The notes beneath the pieces are model-generated. The model was given only the letters and a program-made list of their open reading frames with translations, did no database searches and was not told the origin of the DNA. Of a DNA stretch of 64,000 bases, positions 49,392 to 61,995 are shown one piece after another; position 1 is the first letter of the stretch; the number at the start of each line of letters is the position of its first letter. The stretch is from Syngnathus acus (Eukaryota; Chordata; Actinopteri; Syngnathiformes; Syngnathidae). Where the stretch lies: assembly GCF_901709675.1 (NCBI RefSeq), contig NC_051096.1:2567001-2631000 (forward strand), in the 5' to 3' direction. The position numbers and the translations under genes are program-made.

Positions 49392-50450
49392 AGTTGTTTA
49401 AGTTGCTTTTGTATTTATTTTGTATTTATTTCTTTTATATATTTGACGATGGTCCAATCTTGACAGAATCAAAGACATATGTAGTTACAAGGGGTATAGC
49501 TTAGGCTTCCTTCTACTCCCTTTTGAACAAATATGAATTTACTGCAAAGGGAAAATTATAATGCAATATCATTTGATCTTTTTTTATGTTCTATTGTACT
49601 ATGGAGTTATCATTTTCTGTCTTTCTTACATTTTTCTTGTATTTCTTTTCATGTTCGAAATTAACAAACAAACAAAACAAAAACGTTAACGTTTCACTAA
49701 CGTTGGTGACTAATGTTTACATTTTCCATATTGATACAATATTCTCTGCATGTTGTTTATACTATTATTGTACTATTTACATGTATGAAACAATTTTTGA
49801 ATGTTTTAATCATAAAATATCCATTTAAATGTTTTCATATACATTGATTGACACGCAGAATAAATGTACGATTGAGAGGGCACGGTCATGCAATGGCGGC
49901 CCTGCCACGAGGCAGACGAGGCCATTCCCTGCAACCACCCCAAAAAGATCTCTTTCTGAATGATATCAAAATATGCATTTATATGCGTTAGAACAACGAG
50001 GCAGACTAGGCCATTGCCGGGCGACAGTTGTGGCCGACCTGCAACCATCCCAAAAAGATCTCTTTTTTAATGATTATTTTCTTTCAAAGTTGTTCTAACT
50101 CATATCAATGCGTATTTGGATAGAAAGGATCAAATAAAACGGAGGGTGCCTTTTCTGAATGTTATCAAAATATGCATTGATATGAGTTCGAACAACTTAG
50201 AAAGAAAATGATCATTAAAAGATGTTTTTTTTTAGGCCGAGTGTAAGGGCTGCCTTTGAAGAAACAGAGCAAGCTTCCAAAGTTTTGATAGTCACATAAA
50301 CGCACGCATGCACTGTAAATGATGCAATTACAACCTGCATGGTCTGAAGCTCCATCTCTCCTTTGCAGTCGGGTCAGCGTGTTGACGGTGGTTGGGCAGC
50401 AGAGGAAAGCTGGCAGTGTGCTTAACAAAAGCAAAATGACACACACGCAC

Positions 50451-50512
50451 CTTGAATGAAACCAAGGCGGCCTGGGCGTCACTGAGCTGGAAACATTTGG
50501 CATCAACAGCAT
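50451..50512 (-). CDS. Orphan exon-like segment, left arm
   Basis: On the minus strand, acceptor CTGACCAG, then 62 nt reading DAVDAKCFQLSDAQAALVSFK, then donor GTGCGT. A decayed cousin (CCAGTAATGTGACGCTCAGG) lies near 50690-50715. It could be a stalk exon left from a lectin-like gene. No linked exons were found. Confidence 0.25.
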
Positions 50513-51639
50513 CTGGTCAGAAAAATGTCTTCAAGATAAGGGAGTTTTAAGAGAAACGAAACCTTCTCGCACACGCATGCACGCACTCATGCACGCGCAC
50601 ACGCGCGCACACACACACACGCACTCACGGTGCTCAAAATTCCAATTGACGGCAAGGAAACGTTGCGCCGCTGAATGACCTTAAATGGAACGGCCTGAGC
50701 GTCACTTTACTGGAAATGATGGAAGAGGCGGACGTGAGAAGACGAAACTTTACTTCCTTTACTTATTACAGAACATTTTGTTCTCAACTTGATACTTTTC
50801 TTGCGACGTTGGCAAAATAGCTTGTTGCCGATTAATTCCTGGATGCAGGCAAGTGCCACGTCGAAGTGAGCCGGACAGTCATTTCGGTGCTCTCGTGCAT
50901 GAGTGAGTGTAATGTCACTGAAGAAGGAAGAAGAATTTTCTTTCCTGAGCTAGATCATCGTCAAACAGTTTGGAGATGCTGAATCATTTCAGGGACTGTA
51001 AATTCAGTCCACGTGCTGCCTGCCCCTTGGCCAGGCAAGCTTGTTTTTTTTACTCAAGTGCGGCCCACGTCAAAAGAGTCCACATCCAACTTTTTCTTAT
51101 TTTCATCTATTGCCATCTATTCACGCGGAGACCCTTTGTACGTGTGCACGTCTTTGCCCCGACGGAACGCGATATTACTTGGGCCACCTTTGTGGCCACC
51201 ACTTTGATTTCATTCGGGATGGGAAAGAGGGGAAGCGAGCATAAAAAGAGCCACAACCTTTGGGGTCACTTCAACCTGCTACGTTTTAAAGTGACGCCAA
51301 GTCATGTGTCAAAAGTATTTGATTTTTTTGATTTGGACTCGACATCAGTCAGAGTGGAATCAGCTCATGACAACGTCGACTTTTTCGGATCACATCAGGG
51401 GGGTTGCTTGCGAGAAAAGTCAAATGAGCAGGTTGTCACGTTTTGGAGCTAAATGCAGGCAAGCAGGAAGGATGGCTTCCTAAAAGATACTGGCGCTTTT
51501 GGACCAAGGGGGTGTCGTGTCCAGTGGCGAACAGGTGTGCTCGATTTGGTTCCCCGGTGAGATTTTGTTCCCCCTGCCGCGGGAGCGCGCACGCCTTGTT
51601 TGGAGAGCGAAAAACCGATGCCGTACGGCGTCGTACGGG

Positions 51640-52300
51640 GTCAGCACCAGGGCCGGTTCTAGGAATGCACATAAGAGGGGGCAGTCAGAAACGTGAAGGG
51701 GGCTTGTTCTTTTTTTTTTTTTACACATTTTTAACACTGTTCGTGTTTTCTTCACGGCAGTTGTTAGCTGTGTGTCCAGATCTCAACCTGGAGAAGTGGA
51801 TTGCACTCTGTCAGGCCTCTACACTAAGACCTGTCCAGCTTGGGTGTCCCACCTGAAGATTAAAGCTTCTGCTGGTATTGCTCTTAGGGTCACTGAGGCA
51901 CGCAAACCCCCTGACCACAATAAGGTGGCAATTTCTCAGGGGGGGGAACATATAATATGAATGTTATATTAACCATTATTTGAGTTGTCGTTAATCATGA
52001 GTTATATCACGGGTCAGTACGACGAGTTTGGTGGAGTTTTTACTGCTTCTTCCAACTCCTACCGCTCTGACTGTAACTTGACACTCTCTGGCTGCGTCTT
52101 GCCTCATTTGCATACTCACAGTGATTGGATGTTTACGGAGAGTCCTGACAGCAGGCTGTGTGAGGGAGGACACACACTGCACCGACATGCGAGAAGTGAG
52201 GGGGCTGATTAACGTGTGTTTCTATCAGCGGATTTTTCAAACACATTTTTTTTGAATCGATGTGTATCGATGAATCGTTACACCCCTACTGGGGACGGGA
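51640..52300. mobile_element. hAT-like element remnants
   Basis: CAGGGCCGGTTCTAGGAATG at about 51649 resembles a common hAT terminal sequence, and 52254-52291 (ATCGATGTGTATCGATGAATCGTTACACCCCTAC) matches the reverse of the terminal region of the complete element at 42243. The matching opposite end of the second family is not found here, so this is a composite of truncated elements. Confidence 0.5.
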
Positions 52301-52359
52301 CAGGACGTGACGCTCTCAACCCTAACTTTTAAACTGCACTAATGTCCTCCACCATTAAG

Positions 52360-52909
52360 GTTTCATGTCCATCTTCTCCAACACGACGACCTTATACGTA
52401 AATGTAGGGGCCACGAACGTAATCCCGTCCTCCACCATTAAAGATCAATATTCTATCCCGACTGCTGCTGTCCATTTTCACTGCGAGCTCTGGAACAATC
52501 CTGTTCAGTATTTGAACCAGAGTCTCCCGGAGATTTTCATCCCTGGTTTCCTCAATACCTCTCGCTCGAAGACATGACGTTGTTCAGACAGTTTGTTTGG
52601 TTTCGTTCAGTCATTCTTGAGCTCCACCGCTCTCTTCTTCAGTCCATCGATTTCTTCCGAGTTGACAGCTCGGTCATCCTTTTTCTCCTCGGAAGTCTTA
52701 GCTTTCTTCTCCTTCACTGCCTTACTTGGCGAGGAGCCTGCTCCGCGTTTTGCCTGCGTTGTCACCTCTATTGAACGATAGTCATGTTCGTTGTCCTTGG
52801 TTATTCCTGGCGTCTTAGGTCTTGTCGAAGCCAGATGCTTCAATGTCGCCGGTTTCCGCAACTTCTGCGCGTCCATCGTTTTACTTTGGGTGAAGTAAAG
52901 TAAGGTCAA
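52360..52909 (-). pseudogene. LINE ORF1-like remnant
   Basis: A minus-strand frame starting MDAQKLRKPATLKHL with Lys/Glu-rich sequence (PSKAVKEKKAKTSEEKKDD) is followed, after a frame change, by RDENLRETLVQILNRIVPE-type sequence, which resembles the ORF1 proteins of L1-like elements. It could instead be an unrelated coiled-coil fragment. Confidence 0.35.
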
Positions 52910-53018
52910 GCAATACGAATTTGCACTTTTCTAGCGAGCTTCTCAAAAAAGTCATCAAATAGTTCATCAAATATCAAATGAATTACTGCACAGAACACTG
53001 CTTCACCTGGAGGACAAC

Positions 53019-54140
53019 AGGAGCACTGGGAGGATCATGTTCTTCGAGTTCTCCAGCGCTTAACACCATCCAGCCGTCACTGCTTAGGGTAAAGATGGAG
53101 AAGGCGGGTGTGGACCAGCGCCTGGCTGCATGGACAACGGATTTCCTCACCGACCGGCCGCAGTATGTGAGGTTACATCGCTGTGTGTCCGACGTGGTGC
53201 GCTGCAGCACAGGCGTCCCCCAGGGTACGGTGCTCTCTCCTTTCCTTTTCACCCTGTTCACTTCAGACTTTACCCACAACACCGCTCACTGCCACATCCA
53301 GAAGTTCTCCGACGACACGGCCATTGTCGGATATGTCTCGGGAGGGGAACGATCTGGAATATAGGACGGTCATCAGGGACTTTGTCAGCTGGTGTGAGCT
53401 CAGCCAGCTTCAGCTGAACACCAGCAAGACGAAGGAGTTAACGATGAGCTTCGGGAGGACAGCACCCATCTTCACTCCGGTGAACATCCAGGGTGGACAT
53501 TGAGGTAGTGGAGAACTACAAATTCCTGGGTGTTCGCCTTAACAACAAACTGAACTGGACTGATCACACCCACGCCCTGTACAAAAAGGGCCAGAGTCGC
53601 CTCCACCTGCTGAGGAGACTGAGGTCCTTTGGTGTGTGTGTGCAGGGCTCTCCTCCGGACCTTCTATGACTCTGTGGTGGCCTCAGCCATCCTCGACGCT
53701 GTGGTCTGCTGGGGTGGGGGCAGTACTGACCGGGACAGGGGGTGACTGAATAAGATGGTCAGAAGAGCGAGCTCTTGCCTGGGCTGTCCCCTGGACCCCA
53801 TTGAGGTTGTGGGTGAGAGGAGGACGTTGATTAAGCTTAAATCCATCATGGACAACACCTCTCACCCCCTCCATGAGATTGTGCGGTCCCTGAGCAGCTC
53901 CTTTAGCGGCAGACTAGGAAGGAACGGTTCCGCAGGTCCTTCATTCCCTCTGCTGTCAGACTTTACAACGTGCCTGCCACCTGATAAAATGAATGGGTTT
54001 CGTCTCTGCTAGCAGCACTTGTGTTTGACCTTGTCTGTTATTTACCCTTTTTTGTAATTCTGGCACTTGTTTTATTCTTGCACTCACTCATACGCGCTGC
54101 TGGGACAAGTAAATTTCCCCGCTGTGGCATGAATAAAGTT
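53019..54140 (+). pseudogene. Truncated L2-type LINE reverse transcriptase
   Basis: Reverse transcriptase blocks appear in order: DQRLAAWTTDFLTDRPQYV, CSTGVPQGTVLSPFLFTLF, CHIQKFSDDTAIVGYVSGG (the FSDD catalytic box), LNTSKTKELTMSFGR, then in other frames FLGVRLNNKLNWTDHTHA, LRRLRSFG, VRRASSCLGCPLD and LKSIMDNTSHPLHE. The 3' tail GCTGGGACAAGTAAATTTCC, then AATAAAG, closes it. Frameshifts (near 53345, 53500 and 53635) and a stop near 53745 show it is dead. The endonuclease part is missing. Confidence 0.85.
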
Positions 54141-56080
54141 CTATCATCATCAAATATGGCCTGTTTCCCCTGTAACTTTGCTTGGGCGGGAGGAACCAAA
54201 TTTGCTACACTCGGTGACAACGCCCCCAGGAAGACACAGAAAAATAAATTGATGCTGCCATGAACGGCACTGCATGACCATACTAAAGGCCGTTTTCAAA
54301 CTCAAATGTGGTCTGAGAACGCAAGCTTTGAGCAGATCACAAGATGGCGCTATGAAGCCAGGCTTTTTTCACCGTCCTCAGACCCAACTTGGGCTTTTTT
54401 TTTTTTTTTAACTAGACTTTCGATGACACGAACAAAACTGAGCTTTTTAAAACCATGACATCAAACCTTGAATAGTTGCTCCTCATGTAGAAACAAACGA
54501 AACCAATCCGAAGCAAGCCAAGCCAGCAAGCTTGAAAGGCGTCGATGAGACGCTCGCTTTGTGTCATGTTTTCAGAAGTATTTGATTGATTGAGTATTCG
54601 ATGAGTTGCTGCTGTTGTGGCGCGCCACTTGCAAGACAAATCAGCAAAGATCACCCAAGCGTTATATTGCAAGCGTGTCAGCAACATCAACAAAAAAGCC
54701 ATAAATGAATGCTAACATTTTAATTTCCTGCAAACAATCTTTCAAAATCGAGACAGGGTATGTGTGAATTTACTCAATCGGTAAAATGAAAAAAAAAAAA
54801 AAAGTAATACGTTTTAGAAATATTTACATTGTCGTAAAATTTGGATTCGATTCGCTTTGTACGTTGCCTTAGGTGGTAAACTATTTCAATGTTCAACCAT
54901 AAGCTATTTTTGCTTGGCAGAGAGGCTTTAGTTTCAGTAATGTGTAGGTACTTGGAATATGGAAGGGCCATTTGTTCGTGACCAGGGAAGGGCCTTGTAC
55001 ATGCCCTTTTTAGGGCATCGAAAGCACCAAGTAGACTGAGACGCGAACGACAGCTGTTAGTCCAAGCCATGACATCAATGGTCTGGGCAGGTATAAGATT
55101 GGCTTGTCTGTCAGGAAGGGGGGGGGGGGCTGCTAACATCTTTGCTTTTGGGGCCATTTTTGGAGAGACTTCACTCTGACAAATAAAATCTTTTCCCAAT
55201 CAGCCGTGTGTCACTGGAGTGTTCCTTCCCTGGGCCAGCCAGCCATCGTCCACCGAGTGTTTTTTGAAGACCAGCGAAGCAACAAAGACCATTCACCACA
55301 ATATCATCACAATTTATACTGTTTTTAAATGTATTTCATGATGATAAATTGCTTGATAAGAGTCTGAAGGTTTTTAACGGCTCAAATTCATCCAGACATC
55401 AACTTTCATGATGCGACTTCCAACCACTGACTTGATTTATTGAATTGTACAAAACCAAAGTGAACAAACGAGGCTTTCCACTTGGGTCGGCCATTTTGCA
55501 TTTCGGCTCTCGGTCCTGATATGGCGGAGTGGCAGGCTTCTTGCGCCCAATTTCCTCGTTCTTGCCAAACCGGTATCTGGTGAATTCCTCGCATGGTGCA
55601 CAGTACAATACGAAAACTGTTGGTCAAATATTCCAAACTACAAACAGTGCAAGCCAAATTATTAACAGTTTATTTTGAGTCTGTGATTTGCAGGAGAAAA
55701 AGTGTCTGAATAAGTTCAGCTTGTAAATGCATGTCAGTGCGTCTGAAGGCCTAGAGTCACATAGTTCAAGTTGAGTCTCGAGCCAGGCCAGTCTCAAAAT
55801 AAGCGAGGTACAAAACTCTTGAGGCAAATAGTGTCATGTCACCGAGTTGAAGTCGAGTCTCCCGAGTACAGAGCCAACCAGGGATACTCTGGCGCACGTC
55901 ATCCAGCAATATACATATAACAAGTTCAACATCATTTATGTGAGATAGCGGTTCACGGTTGTACCCATTCATGACGTATGGTGTTAATGCTTTGCCTATG
56001 TTTGTGATTGTGTTATTCCGGATCACAGTAAACAAATCAAGCTGTACTATTTGTTTCTACGCAGAGGATAACGAATATGT
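54141..56080. other. Spacer with an LTR-like segment, downstream of MHC class I
   Basis: No coding exon is supported. The part at about 54940-55290 has GGTATAAGATTGG, then ACAAATAAAATCTTTTCCC and a GTGTCACTGGAGTG stretch, an arrangement like the U3-R-U5 of a solo retroviral-type LTR, but I could not find terminal TG/CA with a target duplication. Cytoplasmic-tail exons of the MHC gene, if present, would lie in the upper part. Confidence 0.35.
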
Positions 56081-56091
56081 ACGTACCTGTG

Positions 56092-58205
56092 TTTTTATAG
56101 TTTTTGTTATGTGTTGATGCGCACCACCCATCACCACCGCCACCAGAGCGAGGACCACCAATGGGACGGCGATGGCCACCGCCTTCTTCCTGTCTTGCTC
56201 TTCTTCACACGGCAAAGCGCGGAGAGAGACACGTCAATGACCCGCGAGAGCCCACAGCCAATCGGACGTGTCTGAGCCGTGACAAACGCTCACCCTGGTT
56301 GCTCAGGATGCTTCCGGCGTCCAGCTTGATGACGATGCCTTCCGAGACGCCGGCCAGCTGGAACACACATTCGTACTCCCGCTCCGCCGCGGCGGGCGTC
56401 ACCTCCACTCTCAGCTCGACCGAGGTCTGGAAGGTTCCGTCGTGGTTGGGGGGGGTCTCCCCCATCTCCACGTCCTCGTGGATCTCCTCGCCGTTCTTCC
56501 TCCAAAAGAGGGACGATGTAATGGGGTAGAAACCCGTGGCGTGGCAGGTGACCGGAGAGGAAGGCGTCTTCTGCAGGAGAGACACCTTGGGAAGCTCTGC
56601 ACGCGGGGGCAGAGATGGAGGGAAACGCGTGAGGAGGGCACCAAAGATGGAGAGAATGTGAAGGGAGGAAAGAGAGAAAGCGTGTGCGTGAGGTTGAGAG
56701 AAGGTGCGAGAGCGCAACGTACCGGTTCTCGTCAGGAAGTCCCTCCCGTTGCTCACATGCTTCTTCAAATCAGAAGGACACTCCTCAGTGTAGTAATTCT
56801 TCCTGGCTTCATTGTACCCATCTATTTGGTCAAACTTCAATTTGGGGATGAAAGCTTGTGGATGTGCTGCGATCCATGTCATCGTCTTCGCCTCAAATGA
56901 TATGACGTCTTCTCCATCGTGACGGTGGTGCTGCCAACCGTCAACCTCCCCAGTCTCATCATCCCGTTCACAGCCGCTTATCACCTGAATCATGTGAACA
57001 CCTGAAAGGATCGCACGCAAGATTCAGTGACGATAATCAGAGAGAAGTCAGCAGTGACACGCCTGTTCATTAGTCATGAAGTGTCCCAGCATATGAAATG
57101 AATTTTATGAGATGACGTAAACAAACCTCCAGTTTGGTTGAAGCGCTTTTTAGCGGTTTCAATGTTGTCCTTCATGTTCTGCTCATTCTGAATATTGATC
57201 ACTATCTCCCAGAAGTGCGGCTTATCTTCTGTGATTTTGTTCACCCGGTCATGTTTGGCTTTCGTTTCCCTGTGGTTACTGTCAAACTGCTGAATCTGAA
57301 CGCCGTCAACATACGCCGCCTCCAAGAACTCTGGTAGCTTTGCAACTTGAGAGCTGGTCTTGAAATAATTGAGCTTGCGAATGACGGAAAGACTAACACA
57401 AAAATGACACCCATGATCTTGCTTTGTTTTTACATTTAGCAATCTTGTGCAATTCATATTTTCAATGATTCTGTCTTCAGTTTGAACATTGCAGCACTTG
57501 ACATGTTGGAGTTCATGTTTATCCAAGCGCATTCTTTCGCTCAAATTTGTCAAGTGATTTGACAATTGTTTTTCTGCTGGTTGTTGATAAATATGCAACA
57601 TTCCAGCAGGATGCCCCTCATCAGCGATTTAAATCCACTTGTGAAAAAAATATGACAACTTTTGCCATTCTCTTTAATTTGCCCAAAAAACTTTTCCAAT
57701 TACGTAATTGATCCTATATTGTCTCTTCAGGAGGCAATACAATGTTGTTGTTTTTTTATTATGAAAGATTAGATACAACTTTATTGCCATTACCGTGAAA
57801 TGTTCATTATCAATTGCAAAGACTGTCAAACATTTCATTACTGTACATGAGCTTTTCCATCCTTACCCAAATGGATATTCATGCAGGCATACATCACCTT
57901 GCTTTGCGTCACTTTTAAGTTTTTCAACTTTATTAGCTAAATATGCCAAAAGTTATAATAGCATTGTGTTCCTGTCTAACTACGAGAAAACGAGTGTTCA
58001 GGTGAAGGAATATTCCGCTCATGAAATGTTGACGCAGCAGACCTGTGAAGAAAATGTAACCAAACCAAATAATAATAAATGCGTCAGTTCAAAATCAAGA
58101 GCGTCAATCTTGAGGATAATAAACTGAGTTGTAAGCAAAGTAAACTTACTAGGTGTAAATTTGCACGGCCGCAACGAAGAATACAAGTAAATTCATTGCA
58201 AGCAT
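56092..58205 (-). CDS. MHC class I heavy chain, U-lineage-like
   Basis: Cell-surface antigen-presenting heavy chain. Exons high to low: 58150-58205 (signal peptide MLAMNLLVFFVAAVQIYT), 57127-57392 (alpha-1, ending ETAKKRFNQTGG with the conserved N-glycan site), 56723-57001 (alpha-2, Cys in VISGCERDD and TEECPSDL), 56294-56596 (alpha-3, Ig fold with VTCHATGFYP and YECVFQ) and about 56092-56208 (connecting and membrane helix, AVAIAVPLVVLALVAVV). Phases join cleanly: phase 2 after the leader, then phase 1 throughout. The membrane exon reads to a GTACGT donor, so the tail exons lie lower and were not found. FNQTGG and SSQVAKLPEF resemble teleost U lineage. I cannot say from sequence alone whether it is classical or non-classical. 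It sits inside the inverted repeat. Confidence 0.85.
58150..58205 (-). CDS. MHC class I leader exon
   Basis: ATG at 58205, hydrophobic leader, then TA|GTAAGT. Joined to the acceptor GTGTTAG before 57392 it completes a TAT codon and continues into the alpha-1 domain, so both phase and content agree. The intron is 757 bases. Confidence 0.75.
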
Positions 58206-58414
58206 CAAGTTGTCTTTTGCGATTTTAGTCAAAAGGGGTGGGTATTTGGTCAAAGTTGATACAAGTGACTCGTCCGACGGGCGGACGAGGAAGTACAGAA
58301 AACAGCAGACGCGCTTCGACTACTTCCCACTTAAGCCTGGCGATGACGTCACTGAAGGCTGCGTCCACAATAAACCGTGTGGTAAAACATGGCCTTCTCC
58401 TGCTGGTAGGGGTC

Positions 58415-58775
58415 GGGGCATTCTGTCAGGAACGGAGAGGAATGGAGCGAGGACGACCAAATGCAGCTTGGACCAGGAACTCAAAAGACAGACCCGGCAA
58501 ACTAACGTGACTAAACAACAAAACCAATAGGACTGACCGCCAAAGACGTGAAACAAAAGACAGGAACCAAACAAACCGCGTGACAGTGAGACATGCATCG
58601 TCCACACATCTCATGCAATGCTCCGACGGCGAGTGACACGCAAACAGAACTTAGATACGACCCAGGTAACGAGAGGCAGGTGCGTGTGATTACACTAATC
58701 AAGGGCACACAGGAAGGGAGGGGCGAACACAGACACAGAAACGATGACACGTCACAAAACTGTGGGCGAGGCATG
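58415..58775 (+). repeat. Candidate interspersed repeat upstream of MHC class I
   Basis: Phrases such as GACCAGGAACTCAAAAGACAG, AACTAACGTGACTAAACAAC and AGGTGCGTGTGATTACACTA with A/C-rich composition resemble widespread unclassified fish repeats. The frames 58210-58530 and 58511-58819 are translations of this. Confidence 0.3.
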
Positions 58776-60292
58776 ACAGTGTTTGATGATGTATTTTTAG
58801 GATCAAATCTTTCACCCATTGTCAGCGCTTAAATAGTGGAGTCAAGTGACACAGCGGTATTCTATTATTCTGCCATTGGGCCGGTTGGATTTGAAACTGA
58901 CAAATGGCTCCCGGCACGCCACTGGACACGACACCCCCTTGGTTCAAAAGCGCCAGTGTCTTTTAGGAAGCCATCCTTCCTGCTTGCCTGCATTTAGCTC
59001 CAACACGTGACAACCTGCTCATTTGACTTTTCTCGCAAGCAACCCACCTGATGTGATCCGAAAATGTCGGCCGATTGAGTGAGCCAATGTTTTTGATCTT
59101 TCAGTCAGTCGACGTTGTCATGAGCTGATTCCACTCTGACTGATGTCGAGTCCAAAACAAAAAAATCAAATACTTTGACACATGACTTGGCGTCACTTTA
59201 AAACGTAGCAGGTTGAAGTGACCCCAAAGGTTGTGGCTCCTTTTTTGCTCGCTTCCCCTCTTTCCCATCCCGAATGAAATCAAAGTGGTGGCCACAAAGG
59301 TGGCCCAAGTAATATCGCGTTCCGTCGGGGCAAAGACGTGCACACGTACAAAGGGTCTCCGCGGGAACGCGCTCTTCCAAGGGTGCTGAGGAGCGAGCCG
59401 GCCGGCCAGCGAGCGGAGAGGAACTGATAGTCACGGAGATGATTCTGTAGCTTTGTTTTATGAGGCGTGAAATTCCAACATGTCTGAAGAAATATGCCTT
59501 GTTGATTTTTTTTGGTGCATACATTATTTCAGTTTATTTCTTTCATATTTGATTCTTGTCAGTCATGCAGGTGACACCATTGGAAAAAAAACTTGAAATC
59601 TTTTTGTAACTACCAGAAAATAAGTCAGCTTGAATTGTTCGGTGTTTACAAAACAAAAAGAGGCGTGACTTGACAAGACGTCTTCATATCTTTTGGCAAT
59701 AGATGAACATAAGAAAAAGTTGGATGTGGACTCTTTTGACGTGGGCCGCACTTGAGTAAAAAAAACAAGCTTGCCTGGCCAAGGGGCAGGCAGCACGTGG
59801 ACTGAATTTACAGTCCCTGAAATGATTCAGCATCTCCAAACTGTTTGACGATGATCTAGCTCAGGAAAGAAAATTCTTCTTCCTTCTTCAGTGACATTAC
59901 ACTCACTCATGCACGAGAGCACCGAAATGACTGTCCGGCTCACTTCGACGTGGCACTTGCCTGCATCCAGGAATCAATCGGCAACAAGCTATTTTGCCAA
60001 CGTCGCAAGAAAAGTATCAAGTTGAGAACAAAATGTTCCGTAATAAGTAAAGGAAGTAAAGTTTCGTCTTCTCTCGTCCGCCTCTTCCATCATTTCCAGT
60101 AATGTGACGCTCAGGCCGTTCCATTTAAGGTCATTCAGCGGCGCAACGTTTCCTTGCCGTCAATTGGAATTTTGAGCACCGTGAGTGCGTGTGTGTGTGT
60201 GTGTGCGCGCGTGCATGAGTGCGTGCATGCGTGTGCGAGAAGGTTTCGTTTCTCTTAAAACTCCCTTATCTTGAAGACATTTTTCTGACCAG

Positions 60293-60354
60293 ATGCTGTT
60301 GATGCCAAATGTTTCCAGCTCAGTGACGCCCAGGCCGCCTTGGTTTCATTCAAG
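60293..60354 (+). CDS. Orphan exon-like segment, right arm
   Basis: Mirror copy of 50451-50512 with the same acceptor, frame and GTGCGT donor, identical at the protein level. The preserved frame mostly reflects recent duplication and is not by itself proof of use. Confidence 0.25.
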
Positions 60355-61404
60355 GTGCGTGTGTGTCATTTTGCTTTTGTTAAGCACACTGCCAGCTTTC
60401 CTCTGCTGCCCAACCACCGTCAACACGCTGACCCGACTGCAAAGGAGAGATGGAGCTTCAGACCATGCAGGTTGTAATTGCATCATTTACAGTGCATGCG
60501 TGCGTTTATGTGACTATCAAAACTTTGGAAGCTTGCTCTGTTTCTTCAAAGGCAGCCCTTACACTCGGCCTAAAAAAAAACATCTTTTAATGATCATTTT
60601 CTTTCTAAGTTGTTCGAACTCATATCAATGCATATTTTGATAACATTCAGACAAGGCACCCTCCGTTTTATTTGATCCTTTCTATCCAAATACGCATTGA
60701 TATGAGTTAGAACAACTTTGAAAGAAAATAATCATTAAAAAAGAGATCTTTTTGGGATGGTTGCAGGTCGGCCACAACTGTCGCCCGGCAATGGCCTAGT
60801 CTGCCTCGTTGTTCTAACGCATATAAATGCATATTTTGATATCATTCAGAAAGAGATCTTTTTGGGGTGGTTTGCCTCGTCTGCCTCGTGGCAGGGCCGC
60901 CATTGCATGACCGTGCCCTCTCAATCGTACATTTATTCTGCGTGTCAATCAATGTATATGAAAACATTTAAATGGATATTTTATGATTAAAACATTCAAA
61001 AATTGTTTCATACATGTAAATAGTACAATAATAGTATAAACAACATGCAGAGAATATTGTATCAATATGGAAAATGTAAACATTAGTCACCAACGTTAGT
61101 GAAACGTTAACGTTTTTGTTTTGTTTGTTTGTTAATTTCGAACATGAAAAGAAATACAAGAAAAATGTAAGAAAGACAGAAAATGATAACTCCATAGTAC
61201 AATAGAACATAAAAAAAGATCAAATGATATTGCATTATAATTTTCCCTTTGCAGTAAATTCATATTTGTTCAAAAGGGAGTAGAAGGAAGCCTAAGCTAT
61301 ACCCCTTGTAACTACATATGTCTTTGATTCTGTCAAGATTGGACCATCGTCAAATATATAAAAGAAATAAATACAAAATAAATACAAAAGCAACTTAAAC
61401 AACT

Positions 61405-61881
61405 TCACAGCATATTACGGTATCCCGCCAATATTTTGTCCTTAGACATTTTTTTAAACTTAGGTAAGATACTACAGTTCTTTAGTTCTTCACTGCTGGT
61501 GTTCCATAATTCCACACTGTGATACAATGTAACTTTAAGTTTGTCCTCACCAAATCTCTTAAACATAAGTGTTCCTCTTAAATAATAGGTACTTTCCCTC
61601 CACTCAAACAACCTCTGGATACTGTTTGGCAATTGATTATTTTTTATTTTGTACATGAGTTGGATGGTTTTAAAGTCGACTAGGTCGTTGTGTTTCAGTG
61701 AGTTCAGTTTAATAAAGAGAGGGTTAGATGGTTCTCTATAATCAGCATTATTCACAAGTCGTATTGCTTCTTTTTTTTTTTGGAAGAATAAAGATTGGAT
61801 CTGTGTTTGTTTTGTATCTATTGCCCCACACCTCCACACAGTAAATAATGTTCGGGAGTATGAAGGAGCAGTACAAGGAAT

Positions 61882-61915
<34 letters not shown>

Positions 61916-61995
61916 ATTTTATTTGTATAGCACCTTTCATACAAGAAATGCAGCTCAAAGCGCTTTACAACAATGAAAGAAAAACATGAATACAT
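61405..61995 (-). pseudogene. LINE reverse transcriptase 3' fragment, right arm
   Basis: Mirror copy of 48838-49391. Here the frame runs without the internal stop seen on the left (KIKNNQLPNSIQ is continuous; the left has an inserted A), and the AAT tract is longer (about 11 units). It still lacks all upstream reverse transcriptase domains. Confidence 0.7.

Larger units (their letters stand above)
47809..51529 (+). repeat. Left arm of large inverted repeat
   Basis: This 3.72-kb arm is the near-exact reverse complement of 58917-63019. The outer end matches through CACTAGACACTTG and the inner end through CCAGTGGCG, after which the two sides share nothing. Inside are, from left to right, a (TG)n tract, a minus-strand LINE-like tail (GGCGACCTTGAGTGCTTTGA, about 48240-48290), a plus-strand LINE 3' fragment, internal direct repeats with AAAAAGATCTCTTT, and an orphan exon-like segment (50451-50512). 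Matching 115-codon frames (50165-50512 and 60293-60640) are identical in sequence between arms. Confidence 0.95.

Noticed and set aside
52978-53364. 128-residue frame as a functional reverse transcriptase
   Set aside because: Only part of the palm is present; frameshifts and a stop follow, and the endonuclease region is missing.
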